This document shows positions 7,115 through 16,118 of a stretch of DNA of 64,000 nucleotides, piece by piece. The stretch lies in NCBI RefSeq assembly GCF_007744075.1, contig NZ_CP036266.1, positions 434,001 through 498,000 of the forward strand. The letters are read 5' to 3'. Made by a program: the position numbers and the translations under genes. The DNA comes from Gimesia chilikensis. Its GTDB lineage: Bacteria; Planctomycetota; Planctomycetia; Planctomycetales; Planctomycetaceae. The notes beneath the pieces are model-generated. The model made no database searches and was not told the DNA's origin. It saw nothing but the letters and a program-made list of their open reading frames with translations. Numbering within the stretch: position 1 is the stretch's first letter; each line of letters starts with the position of its first letter.

Positions 7115-9325
7115 TTAGTTTGCCTGGTTGCGGTTGGCAGCTGGGAGCTTGAGTAGACGCAGGCCGTTGAAAATCACGAGCAGTGAAGCACCCATGTCGG
7201 CGGCGATCGCAGCCCAGAGAGAGGCGTGATTGACGGCCATCAGGATCACGAACAGAACTTTAATGCTCAACGCGAAGATGATGTTTTGACGGATGATATT
7301 CAGCGTGCGGCGTGAATGATGAATCAGCCAGGGGATTCGAGTCAGGTCGTCAGTCATCAAGGCGATATCAGCCGATTCAATGGCGACGTCACTACCTGCG
7401 GCCCCCATGGCGATCCCCAGGCTCGAACGTCCCATGGCGGGCGCATCGTTAACGCCGTCACCAACCATGGCGACATGTTCGTATTCATTGACGAGGGACT
7501 CAATGACGGTGAGCTTGTCTGCCGGAAGCAGCTCTGCATGCACCTGATCCAGACCGACCTCCCGGGCGACGGCTTGCGCGGTGCCCTGGTTGTCACCCGT
7601 CAGCATGACCAGTTGCTCAATCCCCGCGGCGTGCAGATCGCGAATGACGGTCGCAGAGGTGTCACGCACGCGGTCTGCCAGCGCGATGAAGCCACAGACG
7701 TGTGTGTCGTTTCCGACCACGACGACGGTCTGTCCGCTGGTCGAGAGTTCCTCCAGCTGCTGATGCACTTCGGCTGTTTCCTCTTTGCGTTCTTCCAGGT
7801 AACGATGTGAGCCGAGCCAGAAATTTCTGCCGTTGAGTGTAGCGGTAGCCCCTTTGCCCTGGATGATCTGATAGTCGTCCGCGGGCTGATAAGCGACGTT
7901 CCGCTCAGTGGCCGCTTCCAGGATAGCCAGGGCGAGGGGGTGGTTGCTGTGTGCTTCCAGGGCCGCAGCGCGTTCGAGCAGTTCGGCTTCGGTGTGTCCA
8001 TTCAGGGGAACGATTTTTGTGACGACCGGCTTCCCCTGCGTGAGCGTTCCCGTTTTATCCAGAGCCAGAGCGCGGAGTCGGGAAGGCGTTTCCACGAAAA
8101 CGCCTCCTTTGATGAGTACGCCGTTACGGGCGGCAGCAGCCAGCGCCGCGACGATACTGACGGGTGTCGAGATAACCAGGGCACACGGGCAGGCGATGAC
8201 CAGCAGGACCAGGACGCGATACATGGCATTGTGCCAGCTGACCTGCAGGAGTAATGGCAGGCTCACCAGCACCAGCAGTGCGAGCACCATGACGATGGGT
8301 GTGTAGATCCGGGCGAATTTCTCGACCCAGAGTTCGGAGGGAGACCGCTTCGACTGGGCTTCCCCCACCATGCGAATAATCTGGGCGAGGACAGTGTCCT
8401 CAGCCGGCTTAGTGCTTTTCGCTTCCAGCAGACCATCGCCGTTGATCGTGCCGGCGTAAATTTCGTCGTCCGCCTGTTTGCCGACGGGCACCGATTCGCC
8501 GGTGATCGGCGCCTGGTTAACGTCACTGATCCCCTTGATGACGGTGCCATCCAGCGGAATCTTTTCGCCGGGACGAATCAGAAACACGGTGCCGACCGAG
8601 ACGGTTTCTGCGGCAACGGTGATTTCATTCCCTTCCGCATCCCGGACGCGGGCGATGGGCGCGGACAGGTCCATCAGAGCAGCGACCGCTTTGCGGGCGC
8701 GACCCACGCTCCAGGCTTCGAGCAGTTGTGAGAACGAAAACAGGAACGCAACCGCGGCCGCTTCGAACCACTCGTCGATGAACAAGGCTCCCAGTACCGC
8801 GACGCACATCAACAGGTTCATGTCGGGACGCAGACGCTTTAAGGCAAACCAGGCTTTGGGTAGCACGAACCAGATACCGCTCAGCATGGCTGCCAGGTAC
8901 TGGATGCGCACAGGCAACGGCATGAAACCTCCCACGGCTTCTTCCGCGCCGAGTGCCGCAGCGAAGCTGCCCGCCAGAATGACGTGGGTCACGAATGCGG
9001 AGACCAGCATGATGCCACTCACGCTGGTCAGCAGGGTTCTGCCGTGACGCTTCCAGAAGGAGGCCGAGGCCTTTTTTTTGTCGGGCTCCCAGGGTTCAGC
9101 CTGCATGCCGGTCTCACGGACGGCGGCAATGATGGCTTCGCCGGTAACGGGTTCCGCATTGAGGGTGACCGTCATCCTGCGATTGAGGATATCGAAAAAC
9201 AGGTGATCTTCGCCTCCCACCAGAGGAGAGAGCTCCCGCTTGAGGATCGTGACTTCCTCGGCGCAATCCATATCCTGTATCTTGAAGATGAGCTCGGTTG
9301 ATTCCTGTTTCATGCAGCGGGACAT
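7115..9325 (-). CDS. Heavy-metal translocating P1B-type ATPase (Zn/Cd/Pb, CadA/ZntA-like)
   Basis: A 736-residue metal efflux pump. An N-terminal heavy-metal-associated domain (about 10-78) carries MDCAEE, a single Cys with acidic partners rather than the usual CxxC. Transmembrane helices lie near 95-120, 135-160 and 170-205, followed by the actuator loop with TGES (in PITGESVPVG). Then come the CPC membrane motif (ACPCALVIS), the phosphorylation site DKTGTLTQGKP, the SNHPLA histidine motif, the hinge GDGVNDAPAMG and two C-terminal helices. CPC with a DCxxE-type N-terminus points to Zn2+/Cd2+/Pb2+ rather than Cu+. It is convergent with the aroDE-like gene (19-base gap). No metal-responsive regulator is adjacent; the Fur-family gene lies 6 kb away. 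Confidence 0.93.
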   Translation of the reverse strand: MSRCMKQESTELIFKIQDMDCAEEVTILKRELSPLVGGEDHLFFDILNRRMTVTLNAEPVTGEAIIAAVRETGMQAEPWEPDKKKASASFWKRHGRTLLTSVSGIMLVSAFVTHVILAGSFAAALGAEEAVGGFMPLPVRIQYLAAMLSGIWFVLPKAWFALKRLRPDMNLLMCVAVLGALFIDEWFEAAAVAFLFSFSQLLEAWSVGRARKAVAALMDLSAPIARVRDAEGNEITVAAETVSVGTVFLIRPGEKIPLDGTVIKGISDVNQAPITGESVPVGKQADDEIYAGTINGDGLLEAKSTKPAEDTVLAQIIRMVGEAQSKRSPSELWVEKFARIYTPIVMVLALLVLVSLPLLLQVSWHNAMYRVLVLLVIACPCALVISTPVSIVAALAAAARNGVLIKGGVFVETPSRLRALALDKTGTLTQGKPVVTKIVPLNGHTEAELLERAAALEAHSNHPLALAILEAATERNVAYQPADDYQIIQGKGATATLNGRNFWLGSHRYLEERKEETAEVHQQLEELSTSGQTVVVVGNDTHVCGFIALADRVRDTSATVIRDLHAAGIEQLVMLTGDNQGTAQAVAREVGLDQVHAELLPADKLTVIESLVNEYEHVAMVGDGVNDAPAMGRSSLGIAMGAAGSDVAIESADIALMTDDLTRIPWLIHHSRRTLNIIRQNIIFALSIKVLFVILMAVNHASLWAAIAADMGASLLVIFNGLRLLKLPAANRNQAN

Positions 9326-9504
9326 TCAGAATGAAGGGATGTAGGAAGATCTGATTCTGTTGTTTCAATCATAGCACTTGAGGAATGCAAACAAAAACTT
9401 CGGTTTTTTTTCTTCGCAAAATTCCTGAAAAGGGATAAGATCCTGCTCAGATATAAGGAATAACAGGACCCCGATTCAAACAGCCGCTGTATGGAAGGAC
9501 GACA

Positions 9505-10602
9505 ATGAGTAAGGACTATCTGGGCGCCAGGCAGAAAAAACTGATTTCACAGATCAAGCGGATCGGGGCCGAGGCCTTGCTGGTGACCAGTGAGACGAAT
9601 GTTACGTATTTAACCGGTTTCAGCGGTGATTCCAGTTATCTGCTGATTGGCAAAGATCAGACTGTCCTGATCAGTGATGGACGATATACCACGCAGCTGG
9701 AAGAGGAATGCCCGGGACTGGATGTCCACATTCGCAAGCCGACCGAATCGATGATCGTGGCCCTGGAGCAGGTACTGAAAAAGTCGCATCTGACCAAAGT
9801 GGGACTGGAAAGCCATGTAGTGACCTGCGATCTGCTGGACGCATTGACCGGAATTACACCGGCTATCCAGTGGAACCCGGTTTCGAATGTGGTGGAAGAA
9901 CTGCGGATGGTCAAAGATGCCTCCGAGATCCAGGAGATCCGCGAAGCCGTCGATCAGGCGCAGCGCGGCTTTGAAGTCTTTCGTGCCCTGCTGACCAATG
10001 AGATGACCGAACTGCAGGGAGCGCACGAACTGGAACATGCGATGCGGCGGTTTGGTGCGCGACAGGCGGCCTTCGATCCGATCGTGGCTGTAGGCGAGCG
10101 ATCGGCTCTGCCGCATGCGATCCCCACGGAGAAGCTGATTGGCGAATCTCCGTTTTTGCTGGTGGACTGGGGGGCGATGACACAGAAAGGGTATCGCAGC
10201 GACCTGACCCGCATGATTATCCGAGATCGGGCTCCCTCGAAACTGAAGAAGGTCTACAATACGGTGCTGCAGGCTCAGCTGGCCGCGATTAAAGCAATTA
10301 AGCCTGGGGTGCTCTGTAAAGACGTCGACCAGGTCGCGCGGAAAGTCATCAACAAGGCCGGCTTCGGCAAACAGTTCACGCACAGCCTGGGACACGGCAT
10401 CGGTCTGGACATTCACGAAGGCCCTCGACTGGGGGGCAATGTCGAGACCGAACTCAAGCCGGGGATGATTGTTACGGTGGAACCGGGCATCTATCTGCCG
10501 GGCTGGGGGGGCGTCCGCATTGAGGATGATGTGCTGGTGACCCGGAGCGGACATGAGGTCTTGACCAGTGTTCCCAAGGATTATGAGTCGGCGCTGGTTT
10601 GA
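9505..10602 (+). CDS. Xaa-Pro aminopeptidase-like M24 peptidase
   Basis: The 365-residue protein has the creatinase N-terminal domain (about 1-130, with VTYLTGFSGDSSYLLI) and an M24 pita-bread catalytic domain. The five metal ligands are visible: two Asp in VDWGAMTQKGYRSDLTR, His in HSLGHGIGLDIHEGP, Glu in VTVEPGIY and Glu in GVRIEDDV. It would remove N-terminal residues preceding proline (prolidase/aminopeptidase P type) in the cytoplasm. It begins at ATG 9505 with GGAAGGACGACA just upstream. It stands alone, divergent from the metal ATPase. Confidence 0.9.
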   Translation: MSKDYLGARQKKLISQIKRIGAEALLVTSETNVTYLTGFSGDSSYLLIGKDQTVLISDGRYTTQLEEECPGLDVHIRKPTESMIVALEQVLKKSHLTKVGLESHVVTCDLLDALTGITPAIQWNPVSNVVEELRMVKDASEIQEIREAVDQAQRGFEVFRALLTNEMTELQGAHELEHAMRRFGARQAAFDPIVAVGERSALPHAIPTEKLIGESPFLLVDWGAMTQKGYRSDLTRMIIRDRAPSKLKKVYNTVLQAQLAAIKAIKPGVLCKDVDQVARKVINKAGFGKQFTHSLGHGIGLDIHEGPRLGGNVETELKPGMIVTVEPGIYLPGWGGVRIEDDVLVTRSGHEVLTSVPKDYESALV

Positions 10603-10991
10603 TTTTGCGAGAAGCCTATTACAATGTACATGGGCAGGCAGGCCTGCGATCCATTTTCGAGTGGCGTCAGAAGTTCTCTGATCGTAATAAGTAAGAAAAA
10701 CTGACGTAAGTCTCTTATTTAAAAGGGTTATGGATGTTGAGGCTCTGCCTGATTTTATTGCAGAAACTTCCCGGTTGCGCTTGGTATTCTCGGGGGTTTT
10801 GGCTTAGAATCTCTCCCAACACAAGTCAGACAGGGTAGATAGTGCGCGCAATCAGTGAATGCGATCCTTTCCCGGCATCAATTTGATTCTTCAAGAAACC
10901 GGAACGCACCGCTGGCAGCAGTGAGCGTTGAATGCCCTCATTACAGCAGGCAAAGCACGTGCAGCTTGAGAATATGAAATAAGGTAGGTCA
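10603..10991. other. Intergenic region upstream of accB
   Basis: This 389-base gap holds no evident gene. It probably carries the accB-accC promoter; a TTGGTA (10781-10786) with TAGAAT (10805-10810) at 18-base spacing is the best candidate I see, leaving a leader of about 170 bases. Confidence 0.5.
10781..10810 (+). promoter_or_regulatory. Candidate accBC promoter
   Basis: TTGGTA (-35, 4/6) and TAGAAT (-10, 5/6) are 18 bases apart, about 180 bases upstream of accB. It is a sequence match only. Confidence 0.3.
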
Positions 10992-11495
10992 ATGGCAAAG
11001 AACGAGGTGCCGAAAGGCGAGCCTTTCGATTTGGAAAAACTTCAGACACTGTTTGAAATGATGGAAAAGCACGGATTGACGGAAGTCAATCTGAAGCGGG
11101 GCGAAGAAACCTGGAAGCTGCGTCGCGGTCCCCAGGAAACCATTTCCATGGTTCCTGCAACGCACGCTGTTCCTCAAGCGGTTCCGCAACCCGTTGCAGC
11201 GGCTCCTGCCGCTCCGGCGCCGGCACCTCAGGAAGCAGCTCCTGCTGCTGATTCGGGTCCTGCCATCAAGAGCCCGACCGTGGGGACATTTTATTCCTCA
11301 CCCAGTCCCGATGATCCACCGTTCGTCAGTGTAGGATCCAAAGTCAGCGCTGATACGATTGTCTGCATTGTCGAGGCGATGAAGGTCTTCAATCAGATTC
11401 CCGCCGAGCTCAACGGTACCATCAGCGAGGTTCTGGTCAAAGATGGTGAAGCGGTCGAATTCGGCCAGCCGCTGTTCAGAATCAGCCAGGGCTGA
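10992..11495 (+). CDS. accB: Biotin carboxyl carrier protein of acetyl-CoA carboxylase
   Basis: The 167-residue AccB carries biotin during the first step of fatty acid synthesis. The N-terminal part (about 10-50) resembles the AccB N-terminal helices, followed by a Pro/Ala-rich mobile linker (about 55-88). The C-terminal biotinyl domain has [15 protein letters not shown] and the biotinylation motif [10 protein letters not shown], with K131 as the acceptor lysine. AccC follows after 75 bases in the same direction, the usual accBC operon. Confidence 0.96.
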   Translation: MAKNEVPKGEPFDLEKLQTLFEMMEKHGLTEVNLKRGEETWKLRRGPQETISMVPATHAVPQAVPQPVAAAPAAPAPAPQEAAPAADSGPAIKSPTVGTFYSSPSPDDPPFVSVGSKVSADTIVCIVEAMKVFNQIPAELNGTISEVLVKDGEAVEFGQPLFRISQG

Positions 11496-11570
11496 GGCCT
11501 GTTGTCGTACCATTGTCGCCGGTCGCGATCGGAATGTCAGATGTAGGATCCTTTTACCAAGTCAAAACAT

Positions 11571-12908
11571 ATGTTTCAGAGAATACTGGTTGCCAACCGA
11601 GGAGAAATCGCACTGCGGGTGATTCGTGCCTGTCGTGAGATGGGCATTGAGACAGTCGCGGTCTTCAGTGAAGCAGATCGTGGTGCTCACTACCTCTCAC
11701 TGGCTGACGAAGCCTACTGTATCGGACCTGCTGCAGCGACCGACAGTTACCTGATGATCAACCGGATTATCAGTGCTGCTGAAATCGGTAACGTGCAGGC
11801 GATTCACCCCGGCTACGGGTTCCTGGCAGAAAACGCGCATTTTGCGGAAGTCTGTCGGAGCTGTAATATCGAATTCATCGGACCTCCCCACGAAGCAATG
11901 GCACAGCTGGGCGATAAAGTCTCGGCCCGTGAAATTGCCAAGAATGCCAACGTACCTGTTTCACCGGGTACCGAAGGTCTGGTCACCGACGAAGCTGAAG
12001 CCCTGAGGGTGGCCCAGGAGATTGGTTATCCCGTTTTGATCAAAGCTACCGCCGGCGGTGGTGGTAAAGGGATGCGAGTCGCCCGGAATGACATTTCGCT
12101 GAAAGCCGGTCTGAAAGCAGCCGCTGCTGAAGCGGAAGCCGCTTTCAAAAACGCCGGCGTTTACATTGAGAAATACATCGAGAATCCACGGCACGTGGAA
12201 GTCCAGATCCTCGCGGACAATCATGGCACGGTACTCCACCTCTGGGAGCGGGACTGCAGTCTGCAGCGTCGTCACCAGAAGCTGGTGGAAGAGAGCCCGG
12301 CTCCGAACCTGCCTCAGTCGGTTCGCGAAGAAATCTGTAAAGCGGCCTGCCGCCTGATCGAAGAAGCCGGTTATACCAATGCTGGTACGGTCGAATTCCT
12401 GGTAGGGCCGGATAACCAGTTCTACTTCATCGAAGTCAATGCCCGTATTCAGGTGGAACATCCTGTCAGCGAAGAGGTGACGGGCCTCGACCTGATCAAG
12501 CAGCAGATCCGTGTTGCGGCAGGCGAAAAACTGGAGCTGAAACAGAAGAACGTTCCCTGTAATGGCTCCGCGATTGAACTGCGTATCAATGCCGAAGACC
12601 CCGACAACGATTTCCGGGGTTCGCCGGGTAAGATCACCAAACTGCGCGTTCCATCAGGTCCCGGGGTGCGGTTTGATTCGCATATCTATGAGGGCTATAC
12701 CGTCGGCCCTTATTATGACTCCCTGATTGGCAAGCTGATCGTGCATCGGCCGACACGCGAGGAGTCACTGGCGTGTATGCGTCGATGTCTGGATGAGTTC
12801 GTCATTGAAGGGATTAAAACGACAATTCCTCTGGCGAAGAAGATCTTCAATCATTCGGCCTTTATTGAAGGTAAAGTCGATACCACGTTCATCGAACGTA
12901 CCTGGTAA
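11571..12908 (+). CDS. accC: Biotin carboxylase subunit of acetyl-CoA carboxylase
   Basis: This 445-residue ATP-grasp enzyme carboxylates the biotin on AccB. It opens with [20 protein letters not shown], then [10 protein letters not shown], the glycine-rich ATP lid [10 protein letters not shown], the [16 protein letters not shown] catalytic/ATP segment and the RINAEDP motif of the C-terminal domain. Length matches the family. Its leucine codons are a useful reference for this genome: by my count 25 of 31 are CTG, 5 CTC and 1 TTG. Confidence 0.97.
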   Translation: MFQRILVANRGEIALRVIRACREMGIETVAVFSEADRGAHYLSLADEAYCIGPAAATDSYLMINRIISAAEIGNVQAIHPGYGFLAENAHFAEVCRSCNIEFIGPPHEAMAQLGDKVSAREIAKNANVPVSPGTEGLVTDEAEALRVAQEIGYPVLIKATAGGGGKGMRVARNDISLKAGLKAAAAEAEAAFKNAGVYIEKYIENPRHVEVQILADNHGTVLHLWERDCSLQRRHQKLVEESPAPNLPQSVREEICKAACRLIEEAGYTNAGTVEFLVGPDNQFYFIEVNARIQVEHPVSEEVTGLDLIKQQIRVAAGEKLELKQKNVPCNGSAIELRINAEDPDNDFRGSPGKITKLRVPSGPGVRFDSHIYEGYTVGPYYDSLIGKLIVHRPTREESLACMRRCLDEFVIEGIKTTIPLAKKIFNHSAFIEGKVDTTFIERTW

Positions 12909-13125
12909 TCGCCGGCCGGTTGAAGTTGATGATCACGGATGGTTCTGTATTGTGACAGGCTCGTGGAAACTGCGTTCGCGGTTCTGCAGAGAGAGTCCCC
13001 TGGTGTCAGAACGAATCTGGAGATCAGACCGAAGTTCGCTCATCTCTAGTTGTGGTATGGTACATTTTTGAGCCTCAGTCGCTGACCGGAGGCCTTACTT
13101 TTACGAACAGATAACAGGAAGAATA

Positions 13126-14160
13126 ATGAGAGTTGGTATTTTAACTGGTGGTGGTGACTGTCCTGGTTTGAACCCGGTAATCCGCGGTGCCGTCCGCGTG
13201 ATCTGCAATGCTGGTGGCGAAGTCTACGGCCTGCTGGAAGGCTGGCGGGGCGCCATTGAAGGCAACTACATCGAACTGAATTCGGAAAACACTGACGACA
13301 TCATTTTCAAAGGGGGAACCATCCTCGGTTCTTCCCGTACGAACCCTTACAAAAACGAAGCGGAAGATGTTCCTAAAGTACGCGAAACCTTCGAGCGTCT
13401 GGGCCTCGACTGCCTGATCGCCATCGGTGGTGATGACACTCTCGGCGTCGCGAACAAACTGTGGAACGATTACAAGCTGCCCGTGATCGGCTGTCCCAAG
13501 ACAATCGACAACGACTTGAGCTCCACCGATGTAACCTTCGGTTTTGACACTTCCATCAACATCGTCATGGAAGCCGTTGACCGTCTGCGGACTACAGCCG
13601 AATCGCACCGCCGGATCATGGTTGTCGAAACCATGGGGCGTCACGCAGGCTGGATCGCGCTGTTCTCCGGGCTGGCAACCGCCGCCGATTACACGCTGGT
13701 TCCCGAAGTGCCCATCGAAATGGATCGCATGGTCGACGTTCTGAAAAAACGTCGCGCTAACGGCAAGATGTACGGCATCATCATCGTCAGCGAAGGTGCA
13801 CAATTCAACGAAGAAGAAGGCGTTGTCACCCAGGATGGTGAAGTCGACGACTTCGGTCACGTCAAGCTGGGCGGCATTGGTGAAACCGTTGCCAAGATGA
13901 TCGAAGACCGGACCGGTTTCGAAACCCGTCACGTGACCCTCGGTCACCTGCAGCGTGGTGGTTCTCCCAGTGCAGCAGACCGCGTACTCGGAACCCGTTG
14001 CGGCGTTCACGCCGGCTGGCTCGCGCTGAAGCATCACTTCGGTTACATGGTGGCTCTGCGGGGTACTTCCATCGTTCCCGTTGCTCTGGCTGACGCTGTG
14101 GGTGAGATGCGTGCCCTCGAGAAGAACTTCCTCGAAGAAGCAGAAGTCTTCCTGCAATAG
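13126..14160 (+). CDS. 6-phosphofructokinase, PPi-type active-site residues
   Basis: A 344-residue phosphofructokinase of the PfkA family, phosphorylating fructose 6-phosphate in glycolysis. Motifs in order: [14 protein letters not shown] (phosphoryl-donor loop), [35 protein letters not shown] (catalytic TIDND), [10 protein letters not shown] and [10 protein letters not shown]. The residue after GGD is Asp (D104) and the residue before TIDND is Lys (K125). ATP-dependent enzymes usually have Gly at both positions, while Asp plus Lys is typical of pyrophosphate-dependent enzymes, so this is probably a reversible PPi-PFK; biochemical proof would be needed. AGGAAGA lies just upstream of ATG 13126, and a strong terminator follows at 14193. 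Confidence 0.9.
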   Translation: MRVGILTGGGDCPGLNPVIRGAVRVICNAGGEVYGLLEGWRGAIEGNYIELNSENTDDIIFKGGTILGSSRTNPYKNEAEDVPKVRETFERLGLDCLIAIGGDDTLGVANKLWNDYKLPVIGCPKTIDNDLSSTDVTFGFDTSINIVMEAVDRLRTTAESHRRIMVVETMGRHAGWIALFSGLATAADYTLVPEVPIEMDRMVDVLKKRRANGKMYGIIIVSEGAQFNEEEGVVTQDGEVDDFGHVKLGGIGETVAKMIEDRTGFETRHVTLGHLQRGGSPSAADRVLGTRCGVHAGWLALKHHFGYMVALRGTSIVPVALADAVGEMRALEKNFLEEAEVFLQ

Positions 14161-14192
14161 TCGCCCCGTTCGATCAAACGAATTAAAGCTAA

Positions 14193-14216
14193 GGCGCTGG
14201 CAACAGCGCCTTTTTT
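14193..14216 (+). terminator. Intrinsic terminator after phosphofructokinase
   Basis: GGCGCTG (14193-14199) pairs perfectly with CAGCGCC (14204-14210) around a GCAA tetraloop and is followed by six T. It lies 32 bases past the stop. Confidence 0.9.
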
Positions 14217-14440
14217 AATGCGCGGACAGTGAGTTGTCGAACCCACTGCACAGACTACTGTCATAGAGCGAATTACTTAACAATCTTATCTATTGGCTAT
14301 TCCGGTCTTTCACGCTAGCTTCCCATCCCCCCGGCTGTTTAAGATAGGAATATAAATTCATACCGGCTGTTTCAGCTGCGCCTGCCAACATCACAATCCA
14401 CGGTACATAACGACTTCGAATCATCTTCCCGGAGGGACAA

Positions 14441-16051
14441 ATGACGTCACAGCGCTTGTTTCGTATTCACACCTCACTCTTCTGCTCTCTGATTTGTCTG
14501 ATACTGGCAACGCCCCAGTTGCTCCAGGCGGAGGACAAAGGGTTTCAACCAATCTTTGATGGCAAGACTTTGAAGAACTGGGACGGCGATCCCCGTTTCT
14601 GGTCTGTTAAAGATGGCGCGATCACGGGAATCACCACGAAGGACAATCCGACGCAGGGGAATACCTTCATCATCTGGCGTGGAGGTGAGCCTGGCGATTT
14701 CGAACTGAAACTGCAGTACAAAATCATCGGACATAATTCAGGAATTCAGTATCGCAGCTTCCCTATTAAAGGCGCAGACAAGTGGCGGATCGGCGGTTAC
14801 CAGGCGGACATGGAAGCCGGCGATAAATATTCGGGAATCCTCTACGGCGAAAAGTTTCGCGGCATTCTCGCACTGCGGGGCGAGAAGACCGTGATCGGCA
14901 AGAACCACAAACCCAAGGTGGTCGGTTCTGTCGGCGATACCGATGAGATTCAGAAGCACATCAAAAAAGAAGACTGGAACGACTATCACATCATCGCCCG
15001 CGGTAATCATTTCATTCACAAGATCAACGGCATTACCACCGTCGACGTGACCGACAATGATGTCGACATGCGACGCGACAAAGGGCTGATTGCACTGCAG
15101 TTGCACGCCGGCCCTCCGATGGAAGTGCAGTTCCGCGATATTCAACTCAAAGAGCTGCCGGCCTCCAGGGAGACGTCATCCACTGATGGCGCTAAAAAAA
15201 AAGTCGTCCTGATCGCCGGTAAAAAAAGTCACGGTTACGGGGCACACGAACATCGTGCCGGCTGCATGCTGCTGGCTGAGGCTTTGAATAACAGTGGTTT
15301 GAATATCGAAGCGACCGTGGTCACCGAAGGCTGGCCGAAAGACGCTTCGATTCTGGATGACGCTGATTCCATTGTCATTTACTGCGATGGGGGTGGCCGC
15401 CATCCTTACAACGAGCACCTGGACGAACTCGACGAACTGGCAAAGCAGGGCGTGGGGATGGTTAACATTCACTATGGTGTGGAAGTTCCCAAGGGGAAAT
15501 CCGGGGACGCCTTCCTGCGCTGGATCGGCGGCTATTTTGAAGAGTGGTGGTCGGTCAATCCGCACTGGACCGCCGACTACAAAAGTCTGCCCTCACATCC
15601 GATTGCGAATGGCGTCAAACCATTTTCCATCAACGATGAATGGTACTACCACATGCGGTTTCAGCCGGAGATGAAAAACGTCGATCCGATCCTGACCGCA
15701 GTGCCTCCCAAAGAAACACTCAAACGTCCCGATGGGGCTCACAGCGGTAACCCGGCTGTGCGGAAAACCGTCGGACAGCCTCAGCACATGGCCTGGGCCT
15801 ATGAGCGTCCGGACGGTGGTCGCGGCTTTGGTTTTACCGGCGGTCACTTTCACTGGAACTGGGGCAACGATGATTTCCGGAAACTGGTGCTGAATGCCAT
15901 CGCCTGGTCTGCCCGGGTGAAGGTACCAGCCGATGGGGTGGCTTCGGCTCCGGTAACCCTGGAGCAGCTGGAAGCCAACCAGGATTATCCGCAGCCGGAT
16001 AACTTTAACCCCGCACGCATCAAAGCCCTGCTCGCTCAGTGGAATCAATAG
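14441..16051 (+). CDS. Exported DUF1080 + ThuA-domain fusion protein
   Basis: A 536-residue exported protein. Residues 1-30 form a signal peptide (LICLILATPQLLQAED). The DUF1080 domain (about 33-245; 3-keto-disaccharide hydrolase/LamG-like) has FDGKTLKNWDG, FWSVKDGAITG and HNSGIQYRSF. The second half (about 253-500) is a ThuA-like domain with VVLIAGKKSHGYGAHEH, IYCDGGGRHPYN and HFHWNWGND. ThuA/glutamine-amidotransferase-like proteins take part in 3-keto-sugar catabolism, and both domains are abundant in planctomycetes that break down complex glycans. The next gene, a heme-domain dehydrogenase, follows after 67 bases and is probably cotranscribed, consistent with periplasmic oxidation and cleavage of sugars. 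GGAGGGACAA precedes the ATG. Confidence 0.85.
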   Translation: MTSQRLFRIHTSLFCSLICLILATPQLLQAEDKGFQPIFDGKTLKNWDGDPRFWSVKDGAITGITTKDNPTQGNTFIIWRGGEPGDFELKLQYKIIGHNSGIQYRSFPIKGADKWRIGGYQADMEAGDKYSGILYGEKFRGILALRGEKTVIGKNHKPKVVGSVGDTDEIQKHIKKEDWNDYHIIARGNHFIHKINGITTVDVTDNDVDMRRDKGLIALQLHAGPPMEVQFRDIQLKELPASRETSSTDGAKKKVVLIAGKKSHGYGAHEHRAGCMLLAEALNNSGLNIEATVVTEGWPKDASILDDADSIVIYCDGGGRHPYNEHLDELDELAKQGVGMVNIHYGVEVPKGKSGDAFLRWIGGYFEEWWSVNPHWTADYKSLPSHPIANGVKPFSINDEWYYHMRFQPEMKNVDPILTAVPPKETLKRPDGAHSGNPAVRKTVGQPQHMAWAYERPDGGRGFGFTGGHFHWNWGNDDFRKLVLNAIAWSARVKVPADGVASAPVTLEQLEANQDYPQPDNFNPARIKALLAQWNQ

Positions 16052-16118
16052 GCGAGTTTTTCTGCAACAGAACACCGATTTGAGACAGCTACTGAAATAA
16101 CATAAGGAAACTGACTCC

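Noticed and set aside
13141..14157. 338-codon frame antisense to phosphofructokinase
   Set aside because: It mirrors the strongly coding pfk frame and has no motif of its own.
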